Source: Vibrio viridaestus
GTDB taxonomy: Bacteria > Pseudomonadota > Gammaproteobacteria > Enterobacterales > Vibrionaceae
Length of the DNA: 64,000 bases
NCBI RefSeq assembly: GCF_003856525.1
Contig: NZ_RJVQ01000001.1
Location: forward strand, 558,001 to 622,000
Direction of reading: 5' to 3'
The translations under genes and the position numbers were made by a program. The notes under the pieces were generated by a model. It saw only the letters and a program-made list of their open reading frames with translations. It had not been told where the DNA came from and made no database searches. Each line of letters starts with the position of its first letter. Position 1 is the stretch's first letter. This document shows, piece after piece, positions 28,209 to 37,710 of the stretch.

Positions 28209-29156
28209 ATGTTAACCGTCCTATCAGTGATCTTCCCTATTTTCCTGATAATGTTAATCGGGTATGTCGCAGCGCGTCTCAGTTTGGTTTCCAGCCACTC
28301 TCTTTCGGATATGGGACGCTATGTCATTTACATTGCTCTCCCGGCTGTCATCCTAAAAACGGTTCTCAACATCGATCTGCAAGCAATGCTCAACTATAGG
28401 TATCTTTCTGCCTATGCTTTGGCATCCATAGCTCTAACTCTAATCGGGTTGTTCTTTTATCAAAAAATATTAGGATTGGGCAAACTGGATACTTCCGTAT
28501 CCATAACAGGCATGGTGCTACCTAACAGTTCATTTATCGGCTATCCAATCATTATTCAACTGATCGATAACGCGCCAGTGAATGCATTCGCGATGGCCCT
28601 GCTAGTAGAAAACCTGTGTGTTCTTCCACTGTGCTTTATCTTGATGGACTATAGTAACCTCAATAACCAGCAACCGCTCAAAATCAAGGTATACACTCTT
28701 TTGAAGCGGATAATTAAAAATCCACTGCTAATCGCAATTTTACTCGGTGTTATCGGCAACTTATTGGATTTGCAACTTCCAGCCACACTTGAAACAACGC
28801 TTGATTTACTCGCACCGTCTGCGGTTGCTGTGGCTTTAATTGTTATCGGTGGCGCATTAGCACAGATAAGAATTGGTCGTTCGAACGTAACACAACTGCT
28901 TTCGGTTACGATGGGTAAACTCATCATTCACCCACTACTCGCCATATTGATGCTGCACCTCTTACTTCCGGGGCATTACGAACTCAAACTGGCATTAGTC
29001 ATCATCGCAGCAATGCCTATGTTCAGTGTTTACTCTGTTATTGGCGATATGTACCGCAGGCAAGCATTTTGTAGCTCAGCACAATTGGTTACCAATCTAC
29101 TTTCAATCATTACCATTCCGATAATGATCACACTTGCTCAAGCTATCTTCGGGTAA
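28209..29156 (+). CDS. AEC family transporter (auxin efflux carrier type)
   Basis: A 315-residue inner-membrane carrier of about ten hydrophobic segments. It shows the family features: N-terminal half IFPIFLIMLIGYVAARLSLVS, the broken-helix region MVLPNSSFIGYPIII with conserved Asn and Pro, and a matching motif late in the sequence (IIAAMPMFSVYSVI). Bacterial members move malate, malonate or similar anions; cargo is unknown here. It lies 114 bases after exuR on the same strand but is not obviously linked to hexuronates. A bidirectional terminator follows. Confidence 0.87.
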   Translation: MLTVLSVIFPIFLIMLIGYVAARLSLVSSHSLSDMGRYVIYIALPAVILKTVLNIDLQAMLNYRYLSAYALASIALTLIGLFFYQKILGLGKLDTSVSITGMVLPNSSFIGYPIIIQLIDNAPVNAFAMALLVENLCVLPLCFILMDYSNLNNQQPLKIKVYTLLKRIIKNPLLIAILLGVIGNLLDLQLPATLETTLDLLAPSAVAVALIVIGGALAQIRIGRSNVTQLLSVTMGKLIIHPLLAILMLHLLLPGHYELKLALVIIAAMPMFSVYSVIGDMYRRQAFCSSAQLVTNLLSIITIPIMITLAQAIFG

Positions 29157-29182
29157 TAAAAAAGCCAGCATCAACGCTGGCT
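29157..29182 (-). terminator. Bidirectional terminator between the AEC gene and ilvE
   Basis: AGCCAGC/GCTGGCT arms (29163-29169, 29176-29182) with a T run on the minus strand serve the convergent ilvE and AEC carrier genes. Confidence 0.88.
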
Positions 29183-29209
29183 TCTCTCTACATTTGAATA
29201 ACCCACTGC

Positions 29210-30208
29210 TTACGCAATTTTAGTTAACCAATTGTGTGTATCAGGTGCTTTACCCCATTGAACATCGTTCAGTGCTTGACGCAGTTTTTGCGCTATTGGA
29301 CCAATTTCACCTGATCCCACTTTAACGTCTTCACCGTTGTAAATAAAAGTGCCTACGGAAGTTAGAACCGCAGCCGTACCTGACAGCATAGCTTCAACTC
29401 CTGGTTTTGCTGCACGCTCAAGCAACTCTTCAACAGATACTTCACGCTCAGAGACAGTCATGCCCAAATCTTTTGCGATAGTAAGAATGCTAGAACGAGT
29501 TACCCCATGTAGGAAACTTGAATCCAGAGGTTTGGTAATGATTTCGTTGCCATCAACCAATAGGAAGTTCGCTGCACCGGTTTCAGTGATGTAACCGTTT
29601 GGACAGAACAATACCTGATCCGCCTGATATTTTGCTTTCGCTTCTAATGTTGGAGCTAGCGCGCTTGCGTAGTTACCACCACTTTTGATCATACCCATGT
29701 GAGAAGCACAACGTTGACCAGTTTCGTCAAGTAACAGGCGAAGAGCGTGTGCACCACCTGCGAAGTAATCACCCACTGGAGAGAGCAGGATGTAAAGCAT
29801 AGAAGTCAGAGAGGGTGCTGCAGCTTTACCAACCGCTGGCTCCGTACCAATGTGTGTTGGACGAATATACATAGAGCCCGGAGGAGCGGGTACTTCTGAA
29901 GCAAACTCAGCAACGACATCTTTAATCATCTGAGTCATTTGCTCTTTGTTTACTTCTGGTAGAGAAAGAAGTTTACTGCTCTGCGCGAAACGCTCGACGT
30001 TTTGGTCCATTCGAAAGACGTGCACGCTGCCGTCTTCGTGACGGAATGCTTTCAAGCCTTCAAAACAAGTGCTTGAATAGTGCAAGACGTGTGCACCCGG
30101 GTGTAGAGAGATGCTGTCTGATGCAACGATCTGAGCGTCAGACCATTGATTATTTTCGAATGTTGTCAATGCCATTTTCGGCATAAACACGCTACCAAAA
30201 GCCGCCAT
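29210..30208 (-). CDS. ilvE: Branched-chain amino acid aminotransferase
   Basis: Fold-IV PLP aminotransferase that interconverts branched-chain amino acids and their 2-oxo acids using glutamate/2-oxoglutarate. At 332 residues it is of the longer BCAT type. Features: STCFEGLKAFRHEDG near residue 47, the PLP lysine in MGMIKSGGNYASALAP near residue 174, and ITETGAANFLLVDG near residue 209. It is transcribed alone, between a convergent AEC gene and a 360-base gap. It may be a second ilvE; the classical operon copy is not in the window. Confidence 0.93.
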   Translation of the reverse strand: MAAFGSVFMPKMALTTFENNQWSDAQIVASDSISLHPGAHVLHYSSTCFEGLKAFRHEDGSVHVFRMDQNVERFAQSSKLLSLPEVNKEQMTQMIKDVVAEFASEVPAPPGSMYIRPTHIGTEPAVGKAAAPSLTSMLYILLSPVGDYFAGGAHALRLLLDETGQRCASHMGMIKSGGNYASALAPTLEAKAKYQADQVLFCPNGYITETGAANFLLVDGNEIITKPLDSSFLHGVTRSSILTIAKDLGMTVSEREVSVEELLERAAKPGVEAMLSGTAAVLTSVGTFIYNGEDVKVGSGEIGPIAQKLRQALNDVQWGKAPDTHNWLTKIA

Positions 30209-30568
30209 TATATTTTCCTACTGAATAAAACTATGAAAGGGATGCTGTGTACTGTTCTTATAAGTTTGGGCAGGCGATATGATTGGATGTCCATAACTTA
30301 ATAACCAGATACTAAAACAGATTGCTTGCTTTAGAAAGTGGCAATAAACGAATAAGGTATATTTTCTATGAATTATCAGCGTTTTCGAGGAAATGATTTA
30401 GATCAATAAAACTAACGCTTACCGTTTTAATCGCAAGATATTGATAGAATGAATATTTATTGAATGTGCCAATTTCAATACATATAAAAGAGATACAGCG
30501 AAAACCAGATTAGCTGCCGAATACAGACACTGAGACATTTAGTCGTATCTGCATTCGGATTGAATATT
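30209..30568. other. Gap upstream of ilvE and downstream of aguA
   Basis: The right part contains an imperfect 11-base inverted repeat (30517-30527 and 30548-30558) with a nested smaller hairpin just after the aguA stop, probably a weak aguA terminator though it lacks a T run. The left part must hold the ilvE promoter. No gene seen. Confidence 0.5.
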
Positions 30569-31660
30569 TTATCTTCGACGAGGAACTTGTTGGGTGATGC
30601 AGTGAATATTGCCACCACCTAGCGCCACTTCTCGCGTTGGAATCCCAATAAGATCGTAGTCAGGAAATGCCTCCTGCAGTACATTTCTGGCTTCCAGATC
30701 GGTGGTTTCATCTAAGAGTGGATAAACAATAAGACCGTTAGTAATCAGGAAATTGGCATACGAACAAGCCATACGTTCTCCTGCCTGACGTTTCATTCCC
30801 TCGCTTGGCTCAATACCATCCGCTTCCTGCTGAGTAATAAACATAGGGCGCGGTAATGGCAACTTATATACCTTCACTCTGCGTCCCTGCGCATCCGTTT
30901 CTGACGACAAAACATCAAAGGCTTTTCGGCTAATATCATATTGAGGGTCACTTGGGTCATCACACCACGCTAGCATCACCTCTCCTGGTTTGACGACATG
31001 CATAATATTGTCGACGTGTCCGTTCGTTTCATCATTAAACAAACCCAATGGCAACCAGATGACTTTTTTGATCCCTAAATATTGCGCTAACCGCTGTTCG
31101 ATTTGTTGCTTGGATAAATCGGGATTACGACTGGGATGAAGTAAGCACTCTTCAGTGGTATATAGCGTTCCTTCTCCATCGACATGGATAGAGCCGCCTT
31201 CCAGAAAAATCGGTGCTTGATAGAACTTGTCACCTGTTGTCGAAGCCATTTTCTCAGCCACCAAGTCGTCTAATGCCCAGTCGGAATAAAGACCATCGAC
31301 TTCCCCACCCCAGGCGTTGAACCGCCAGCTAATTCCCCGACGTTCACCATTAGAATGCGTCACATAAGTCGCGCCCATATCTCGCATCCAACTGTCGTTG
31401 TAGTCCATTTCAACCACAGTTATGTGAGAGGGCAATGATTCCCGCGCCTGATTGATATACTCTGGATCAACGGCCATCACGACCGACGTTTTCTCCGCGA
31501 TTGCGGATGCAATGGTACAAAATGCCTTTTGTGCAGGAAGAGCCCCATCACGCCAGTTGTCCGCGCGAACAGGCCAAGCCATCCACACCTGATCATGCGG
31601 CTCATGCTCTCCGGGCATTCGAAAACCGTCTTCCACGGGTAGATTCACTCTATTGTCCAT
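30569..31660 (-). CDS. aguA: Agmatine deiminase
   Basis: Converts agmatine to N-carbamoylputrescine and ammonia. This 363-residue penta-repeat-fold protein has the family segments MAWPVRADNWRDGALPAQKAF near the N-terminus, NDSWMRDMGATYV with substrate-binding acidic residues, the His in NGHVDN, and the catalytic Cys354 in GGGNIHCITQQ close to the C-terminus. It lies 23 bases after aguB, so the two form an operon. With SpeA supplying agmatine it gives a second route to putrescine that avoids urea. Confidence 0.96.
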   Translation of the reverse strand: MDNRVNLPVEDGFRMPGEHEPHDQVWMAWPVRADNWRDGALPAQKAFCTIASAIAEKTSVVMAVDPEYINQARESLPSHITVVEMDYNDSWMRDMGATYVTHSNGERRGISWRFNAWGGEVDGLYSDWALDDLVAEKMASTTGDKFYQAPIFLEGGSIHVDGEGTLYTTEECLLHPSRNPDLSKQQIEQRLAQYLGIKKVIWLPLGLFNDETNGHVDNIMHVVKPGEVMLAWCDDPSDPQYDISRKAFDVLSSETDAQGRRVKVYKLPLPRPMFITQQEADGIEPSEGMKRQAGERMACSYANFLITNGLIVYPLLDETTDLEARNVLQEAFPDYDLIGIPTREVALGGGNIHCITQQVPRRR

Positions 31661-31683
31661 AATATAACTTCCTTCCTTGTCCG

Positions 31684-32568
31684 TTATTTATCTTTAAGTA
31701 CACCATCGAGTGTTTGTAGATGACGGTATTGATCTGGGCGTCTGTCTCTGAACAATCCCCATGCACTGCGCTGGAATGCGATTTCGTCTAAATCAAACTC
31801 ATGAACCAAAACTGTTTGTGAGGTTTTATCCGCAAGCGCTACGATTTCACCAGTGTGATCCGCGATGAAGGACGAGCCGAAGAAGGTCAATTCTAAATCG
31901 CGGAACTGTGCCTGTTCTGAGCCAATACGATTAGAAGCGATAACAGGAACCTGATTGGCTGCGGCATGGCCTTGCATCGTTCTCTGCCAATGAGGTTGAG
32001 AATCAAGTTGAGGCTGACTAGGTTCACTACCAATAGCCGTTGGGTAAAGAATTAGCTCAGCGCCTTGAAGAGCAAGACTTCGTGCTGTTTCAGGAAACCA
32101 TTGATCCCAGCAGATGCCGACACCGATTTTTGCATAGCGTGTTTTCCACACCTTAAATCCAGTATCCCCGGGGCTAAAATAGTACTTCTCAAGGTAGCCA
32201 TCGCTGTCTGGAATATGAGTCTTGCGATACGTTCCAAGCAGTGAACCATCTGCATCAATCATCGCAACGGTGTTAAATTTCACGTTTCCAGCTTTTTCAA
32301 ACCAAGAAAACGGCAACACGACTTCGAGCTCTTTGGCGAGTGCCGAAAGACGCTTAAAGGCGTCATTTTCTTCTAGCACAGACGCCAGTTTGTGATAAGA
32401 CTCATCGATTTCGATACAGAAATAAGGCGTTTCAAATAGCTCCTGAAGCAGGATAACCTGTGCACCTTTTGCTGCAGCTTCACGCACCAGACTCACTGCC
32501 TTCTCAACGTTATCTTGCTTATCCCACGAGCACGCCATTTGGGTAGCGGCAACTTTTACTTTTCTCAT
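31684..32568 (-). CDS. aguB: N-carbamoylputrescine amidase
   Basis: Nitrilase-superfamily enzyme that hydrolyses N-carbamoylputrescine to putrescine, CO2 and ammonia. The 294-residue protein has the full catalytic triad: Glu43 in LLQELF, Lys116 in YRKTHIP, and Cys153 in GICWDQWFPE. The segments SDGYLEKYYFSPGD and RDRRPDQY are typical of AguB. It heads the aguB-aguA unit and is divergent from a LysR gene 100 bases away, which is the natural candidate regulator. Confidence 0.96.
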   Translation of the reverse strand: MRKVKVAATQMACSWDKQDNVEKAVSLVREAAAKGAQVILLQELFETPYFCIEIDESYHKLASVLEENDAFKRLSALAKELEVVLPFSWFEKAGNVKFNTVAMIDADGSLLGTYRKTHIPDSDGYLEKYYFSPGDTGFKVWKTRYAKIGVGICWDQWFPETARSLALQGAELILYPTAIGSEPSQPQLDSQPHWQRTMQGHAAANQVPVIASNRIGSEQAQFRDLELTFFGSSFIADHTGEIVALADKTSQTVLVHEFDLDEIAFQRSAWGLFRDRRPDQYRHLQTLDGVLKDK

Positions 32569-32668
32569 TTCAATCCCTTACGTTGTTGTTCTATAGAATT
32601 TTTATAAAAAATCGGGTTATTATTGAAATGAATTATCTTTATTTTTGTATGAAGGATTTCGATAACCT

Positions 32669-33571
32669 ATGGATATGGACATCAACCAATTGCGCCTGTT
32701 AGTCGTATTAAACCGGGAGCGAAATTTATCTAAAACGGCAGAGAAGTTATTTATGAGCCAATCGGCGGCAAGTCATATTCTGTCAAAGCTGAGAACTCGT
32801 TTCGATAATCCGCTGTTCATCAAAACCCGCACAGGTATGGAGCCCACACCACTCGTTGCGCATCTCTTGCCCGATATACAAAAAGGTCTAGATTTCATTG
32901 ATATCGCCTTCGATAAAATGAAGCCGTTTAATCCAGAGGTCGATGCGAAAACATTCTATATCGGTGCAATAGATTATTTCGAATTTTACGCTCTTCCCAA
33001 GCTGAGTAAGAAGTTTGAGCACACGGCTCCCAACGTCAGGATCTCTGTCGATATCCTGCCGGAAAATATGCAGATGGAGAGAATTGAACAAGGTCATATC
33101 GACCTGATTTTAGGAGTAGACGACTTGCAGGTCATTCCTCGATATTACCATCGATACCATTGGTTAACGGACCCTTATGTCGGGATTGTTGCTAAAGATT
33201 CTTCGCTACAAAGTCACCTAACGCTACATGATTTTGTCAGCACGCCACAGGTACATTTACCTCTGCTGAATTCAGGCGCCGACCTTATTGACCGTTGGCT
33301 GGAATCAATGCATCAGGCACGTCAGATTTCAATGATTGTACAAAGCTTTGCTGTCGGTGGAATGGTTGTAGCGCAGACCAGCAACCTAATGTGTGTGCCA
33401 TTGAGAATTGCAACGGAGTTAGTACAAATGCTACCCATAAAAATAGTGACATTACCCGAAGGCTCACCAGAACTATCTCTGAGTATGTTCACGCACCAGT
33501 TATATGACAGTCAGGATAGTATTCAATGGCTAATTCAGGAAATCAGCCAGTGTGCACAACGTACCGACTAA
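32669..33571 (+). CDS. LysR-family regulator next to aguBA
   Basis: A 300-residue LysR-type regulator with the N-terminal winged helix (DINQLRLLVVLNRERNLSKT, then MSQSAASHILSKLRTRF) and an effector domain (YIGAIDYFEFYALPKLSKKF). It is divergent from aguB across 100 bases, the usual LysR arrangement, so it probably responds to agmatine or a breakdown product. It is clearly paralogous to the convergent LysR gene whose stop is 4 bases away; the two share landmarks along their whole lengths. The acidic-aromatic DYFEF element may contact a polyamine, but that is speculation. Confidence 0.9.
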   Translation: MDMDINQLRLLVVLNRERNLSKTAEKLFMSQSAASHILSKLRTRFDNPLFIKTRTGMEPTPLVAHLLPDIQKGLDFIDIAFDKMKPFNPEVDAKTFYIGAIDYFEFYALPKLSKKFEHTAPNVRISVDILPENMQMERIEQGHIDLILGVDDLQVIPRYYHRYHWLTDPYVGIVAKDSSLQSHLTLHDFVSTPQVHLPLLNSGADLIDRWLESMHQARQISMIVQSFAVGGMVVAQTSNLMCVPLRIATELVQMLPIKIVTLPEGSPELSLSMFTHQLYDSQDSIQWLIQEISQCAQRTD

Positions 33572-33575
33572 TCGC

Positions 33576-34466
33576 TTATTTAAACGCTAACATTTCTGAG
33601 ATCAACCACTGGATAGAGTCCTGATAGTCATACAGCTTGTGGGTAATAATACTGAGTGACAACGAAGGAATACCTTCAGGTAATTCAATAATTTTCAGAG
33701 GAATCATTGCTGTTAATAACTCAGCGACACGAACTGGTACTGGGAACAATAGCCCGGTTCTTGCGCTGATCATTCCACCAATAGCGTAACTTTGTGTAAT
33801 CATATGAATATTACGGTAAAGCATCTGATCCTGAAGCCAGTTATCGATCACATCCGATGCATTAGACGTAATGGGTAAGTGGAGCTGACTTTCACTGGCG
33901 AATTCCATGGTAGTCAGTTTATCAGGAATGTCACGCCACTTCGCAACCACCGCAACATAATCATCAGACAACCATTCCCAGCGGTTAAAGTTTTGCGATA
34001 TTGGTGTCGGCTCATCGACACCCACATGCAGATCCAACCACCCACTTTCAACTCGATCCATTTTGACGTGTTCAGAGTTTATATCGATAGATAACCGCAC
34101 GTTCGGCGCTTTTTCAGCGAAAGATTCCGCAAGAACTGGCATAGCGACAAATTCAAAATAGTCACAAGCACCAATGTAAAATGTGTGTGCATCAGTGAGC
34201 GGATTGAACGTTGACTGCATTTCCGCCGCTCGTTCGATATTTGTTACGCCTTGTCGCAACAAGGGAAGCATATTTTTTGTAAATGGCGTCGGCTCCATTC
34301 CTCTGCTGGTACGTACAAACAAAGGATCATTAAAACGATCGCGCAATTTCGCCAGGTTATGACTCGCCGCAGATTGGCTGACATACAAGCGTTTAGCCGC
34401 CTTAGTGATATTCCGCTCATCATCCAAAGCGATCAATATTCTTAACTGATTTAAATCCAGGTTCAC
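33576..34466 (-). CDS. LysR-family regulator next to the patA-like gene
   Basis: Second LysR regulator, about 296 residues from the GTG at 34466. I prefer that start because AGAGGGA precedes it and the protein then begins with the family-typical MNLDLNQLRILI; longer ATG starts at 34499 and 34520 cannot be excluded. It matches the neighbouring LysR (SQSAASHNLAKLRDRF; YIGACDYFEFVAMPVL). It is divergent from the putrescine aminotransferase gene, which it likely controls. The two LysR genes end tail to tail, placing one beside agmatine and the other beside putrescine catabolism. Confidence 0.88.
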   Translation of the reverse strand: MNLDLNQLRILIALDDERNITKAAKRLYVSQSAASHNLAKLRDRFNDPLFVRTSRGMEPTPFTKNMLPLLRQGVTNIERAAEMQSTFNPLTDAHTFYIGACDYFEFVAMPVLAESFAEKAPNVRLSIDINSEHVKMDRVESGWLDLHVGVDEPTPISQNFNRWEWLSDDYVAVVAKWRDIPDKLTTMEFASESQLHLPITSNASDVIDNWLQDQMLYRNIHMITQSYAIGGMISARTGLLFPVPVRVAELLTAMIPLKIIELPEGIPSLSLSIITHKLYDYQDSIQWLISEMLAFK

Positions 34467-34618
34467 TCTTCCCTCTCGAATATTATGAATATGATTCATA
34501 GAAAGATGATAATAACCCATTTCTAAACACAGTACGAAATCGTTAGGTTAAAAAAAGAGACGGAATTGCTGATTAGGTAAAGCAAAAATTAATAAATACA
34601 AAGTGATAGGTGTATAAA

Positions 34619-35974
34619 ATGGATTTTTCAAAAAGAAATGTAGATGACGCTTTTATGGAAGCAACTAAGATGGTTAGCTTGCTTACCAAAGAAGAAAAGG
34701 AGATTAACGAAGAAGAGCGAACGTGGATCGCGCAAAGCACTTATGAGAACTTTGAAAACCACATCAACAAAGGTTTCCTCGAATACCGTAAATCTGTAAC
34801 AGAAACAGAAGGCATTGCTCTCACCGACTGGTCTGGACAAGGCTCTATCCTCAAAGACGTTCTAGGTCGTGAGTTTATCGATATGCTAGGTGGGTTCGGT
34901 CTTTACTCTCCTGGTATTCGCCATCCAAAAATTGTTGCCGCAGCAAAAGCCCAGATTGACCGTAGCCCACAGTACAGTCAGGAAATGCTTGACCCTCTTC
35001 GTGCACACTTAGCCAAAGTGATTGCCAAGTTAACACCAGGAGACATTCAATACGGATTCTTTGCTAATTCAGGCACAGAAGCAGTCGATGGTGCAATGAA
35101 GCTTGCCAAAATGTACACCGGCAAAAAAGGCTTTATTTCAACATTGAAAGCGTTTCACGGTAAATCACTTGGTGCATTATCTTTATTAGGTAAAGCAGTG
35201 TATCGCGAACCCGTTGGACCTCTTTTAGATGGTGTTCGACATGTTCCTTACGGCGATGCGGACGCGGTAGAAGCCCAGCTTCAGGCGGCACAGGAAGTGG
35301 GTGAAGGTATTGCAGCAGTTATCGCTGAACCTATTCAGGGAGAAGCAGGTGCGATTGTCCCACCAGATGATTACTGGCCACGTCTACGTGAAATCTGTGA
35401 TAAATACGGCGTTCTTCTCATTGCAGATGAAGTTCAAACCGGCTTTGGCCGTACAGGCAAACTGTTTGGTGTTGATCACTGGAACGTAACTCCAGATATC
35501 ATGTGTTTTGGTAAAGCATTAGGCGGCGGTGTTATTGCGATGTCAGGTTTCTTTGCCAGTGCGAAAATCTGGAAAGTACTTGAACCAAACCCATTTATGC
35601 ACACTACTACCACTGGTGGTAACCCAGTAGCGTGTGCTGCGGCATTAGCACAAATTTCAGTGCTATTAGAAGAAGATTTAGCCGGCCAGGCAGCCGAAAA
35701 AGGCGACTACATCAAACGCAAACTAGGCGAATTACAACGTCGCTACCCAGACGTCCTCAAAGACGTAACAGGGAGAGGTCTACTGCTTGGTATGGTGTTC
35801 AAAAATGATGAAGTGGGCTTTGAAGTAGTTTCAGGACTGTTTAAACGCGGCATTCTTATCGCAGGTACACTGAACAATTCGGAAGTCGTTCGTGTTGAAC
35901 CGGCACTCAATATTTCTTACGACCTCATTGATACCTTCTTGGTAGAACTGGAAGAAGTAATGAAAACGCTGTAA
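34619..35974 (+). CDS. patA: Putrescine aminotransferase (PatA-like, class III)
   Basis: PLP enzyme transferring an amino group from putrescine to 2-oxoglutarate, giving 4-aminobutanal. The roughly 451-residue protein aligns by eye with E. coli PatA: NPGFLEYRKSVT-like start (INKGFLEYRKSVT), FFANSGTEAVDGAMKLAK, AFHGKSLGALS, DEVQTGFGRTGK, and the PLP lysine in CFGKALGGGV. I use the ATG at 34619 because AGGTG lies 8 bases upstream; a GTG 9 bases earlier is possible. A strong terminator follows, separating it from the carrier gene. Confidence 0.9.
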   Translation: MDFSKRNVDDAFMEATKMVSLLTKEEKEINEEERTWIAQSTYENFENHINKGFLEYRKSVTETEGIALTDWSGQGSILKDVLGREFIDMLGGFGLYSPGIRHPKIVAAAKAQIDRSPQYSQEMLDPLRAHLAKVIAKLTPGDIQYGFFANSGTEAVDGAMKLAKMYTGKKGFISTLKAFHGKSLGALSLLGKAVYREPVGPLLDGVRHVPYGDADAVEAQLQAAQEVGEGIAAVIAEPIQGEAGAIVPPDDYWPRLREICDKYGVLLIADEVQTGFGRTGKLFGVDHWNVTPDIMCFGKALGGGVIAMSGFFASAKIWKVLEPNPFMHTTTTGGNPVACAAALAQISVLLEEDLAGQAAEKGDYIKRKLGELQRRYPDVLKDVTGRGLLLGMVFKNDEVGFEVVSGLFKRGILIAGTLNNSEVVRVEPALNISYDLIDTFLVELEEVMKTL

Positions 35975-35980
35975 CAAATC

Positions 35981-36017
35981 AAGCGGATAGTTGTCACAAT
36001 CAACTATCCGCTTTTTT
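35981..36017 (+). terminator. Terminator after the patA-like gene
   Basis: Perfect 13-base arms (35981-35993, 36001-36013) and a run of T residues through 36017. A strong intrinsic terminator. Confidence 0.93.
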
Positions 36018-36088
36018 CTCAAAATTATTTTAAAAAAGCGATAGTTAAAAATATATGGACATAATATTTTCGCATAGGGATAGCATTT

Positions 36089-37633
36089 ATGGCTGAATTG
36101 AATGAAACTCTGGAAGACGTGAGCGTAAAAAAATCGTCTACTGAAATCCAAATCGACGAATCAATTAAAGAAATCTATAGCAGCAATAAACCATTAGTCA
36201 CAGTGGCGATTACACTACTAATTGTTGCGATCTTCTGGGGATTATCTTCCACGCACACAGAGGGAACCTCATGGGGTTGGAAGTCTATTCTACCCACACT
36301 TTCCGTACTCGTTATTGCCATCTGGTCTCGTCGACCATTTGAATCCATGCTGGCTGGGTCGATTGCCGGTTTAATTATGCTTAACCCGGAAAACCTGATT
36401 TCTCCATTAGCAGACAACATTTCAAAAGTGATGGGCAATGAAACGATCGTGTGGATCGTTTTGGTTTGTGGTCTGATGGGTGGATTCATCCGTATTCTGG
36501 AAATAAGTAGCTGTCTTGATGGATTCACTGAATGGCTAAAAACCAAGATTAAGTCTCGCCGCCAATCAACTATCGCCACAGTGGTACTTGGTGCAGTGGT
36601 GTTTATTGACGACTACTTAAGCTGTCTCGCTGTATCATCCTCAGTCAAGAAACTCACCGATTTCTATAAAGTCTCTCGTGAAAAAGTCGCCTATCTGATT
36701 GACTCTGCAGCCGCACCGATGTGCGTTATCGTGCCGATTTCAACTTGGGCGGTCTTTTTTGCTGGCTTGCTTGAAGAGAGCCATATTGCGGATGACGGTC
36801 AGGGTATGAGTCTCTACGTTTCATCAATTCCATTTATGATGTACGCATGGGTTGCGTTAATTATTGCTTTCCTAGTTGCGGCTGGAATTATTGGCGATTT
36901 CGGGCCGATGAAAAAGGCCGAAGCTCGTGCCAAGCAGGGTCATCCTATTCCAGAAGATTTCCAAGGCGAAGAACTGCAAAGCAAGTCAAAGGCAAAAAGA
37001 AAATTAAGTATGCAAGTACAACTGTTTAATTTCTTTTTCCCCGTGGTTCTTTTGGTTGCGTCAACGGTTTACTACGATATCGACCTGCTGAAAGGCGTAA
37101 TTATCACCTGTGCGGTTACCGTACTGCTTTATTACGTACAAGGACTTCTTTCTCTAGACCAACAAATGGATGCACTGTTTGAAGGTTTCAACACCATGCT
37201 TTACCCGCTATCAACGGTTATTGGTGGATTTCTACTTAAAGAAATCAATGACTCTCTAGGCATGACTCAATACATCATTGATTCTGTAACACCTTATCTT
37301 AGCCAGGCAACCTACCCTGCTATCGTATTTGTGTTGCTTGCCTTGATCGTATTTGGAACAGCTTCAAGTTGGGGTGTCTTTGTTATCGCGATTCCAATCG
37401 TCATCCCAATTGCACAACATCTGGATGTCCACATGCCACTAGTAATTGGTGCTCTGCTTTCTGCATCTTCATTTGGTAGTCATTCCTGTTTCTTCAGTGA
37501 TTCATCCATTCTGGCAGCTCAGGGATCTGGCTGTTCACCGATGTCACATGCGTTCACCCAATTCCCTTATGCATTACTGGGCGCAGTCATCGCTGTCGTC
37601 GCTTTCCTGGCATTAGGATTTGCCTACGCCTAA
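36089..37633 (+). CDS. NhaC-family sodium/proton antiporter-type carrier
   Basis: A 514-residue inner-membrane protein with a charged N-terminal tail of about 45 residues and then a series of hydrophobic spans. Family motifs are visible: FIDDYLSCLAVSSSVKKLTD, SAAAPMCVIVPISTWAVF, and late FGTASSWGVFVIAIPI and SASSFGSHSCFFSDSSILAA. NhaC relatives exchange cations, and some exchange amino acids or amines. Lying between the putrescine aminotransferase and an aminobutyraldehyde dehydrogenase, it may carry putrescine, GABA or a counter-ion; this is inference. An AGGGA site precedes the ATG. Confidence 0.85.
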   Translation: MAELNETLEDVSVKKSSTEIQIDESIKEIYSSNKPLVTVAITLLIVAIFWGLSSTHTEGTSWGWKSILPTLSVLVIAIWSRRPFESMLAGSIAGLIMLNPENLISPLADNISKVMGNETIVWIVLVCGLMGGFIRILEISSCLDGFTEWLKTKIKSRRQSTIATVVLGAVVFIDDYLSCLAVSSSVKKLTDFYKVSREKVAYLIDSAAAPMCVIVPISTWAVFFAGLLEESHIADDGQGMSLYVSSIPFMMYAWVALIIAFLVAAGIIGDFGPMKKAEARAKQGHPIPEDFQGEELQSKSKAKRKLSMQVQLFNFFFPVVLLVASTVYYDIDLLKGVIITCAVTVLLYYVQGLLSLDQQMDALFEGFNTMLYPLSTVIGGFLLKEINDSLGMTQYIIDSVTPYLSQATYPAIVFVLLALIVFGTASSWGVFVIAIPIVIPIAQHLDVHMPLVIGALLSASSFGSHSCFFSDSSILAAQGSGCSPMSHAFTQFPYALLGAVIAVVAFLALGFAYA

Positions 37634-37641
37634 CAACTACT

Positions 37642-37662
37642 CAGCCCCGACTTTCGGGGCTG
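37642..37662 (+). terminator. Hairpin after the NhaC-type carrier
   Basis: CAGCCCC/GGGGCTG arms with a short loop follow the stop codon. The tail is A-rich rather than T-rich, so it may only slow transcription. Confidence 0.55.
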
Positions 37663-37710
37663 CATAAAAATATCGATGCTATCAACCTTCTGGTCAAAAA
37701 GGATTTTAAT

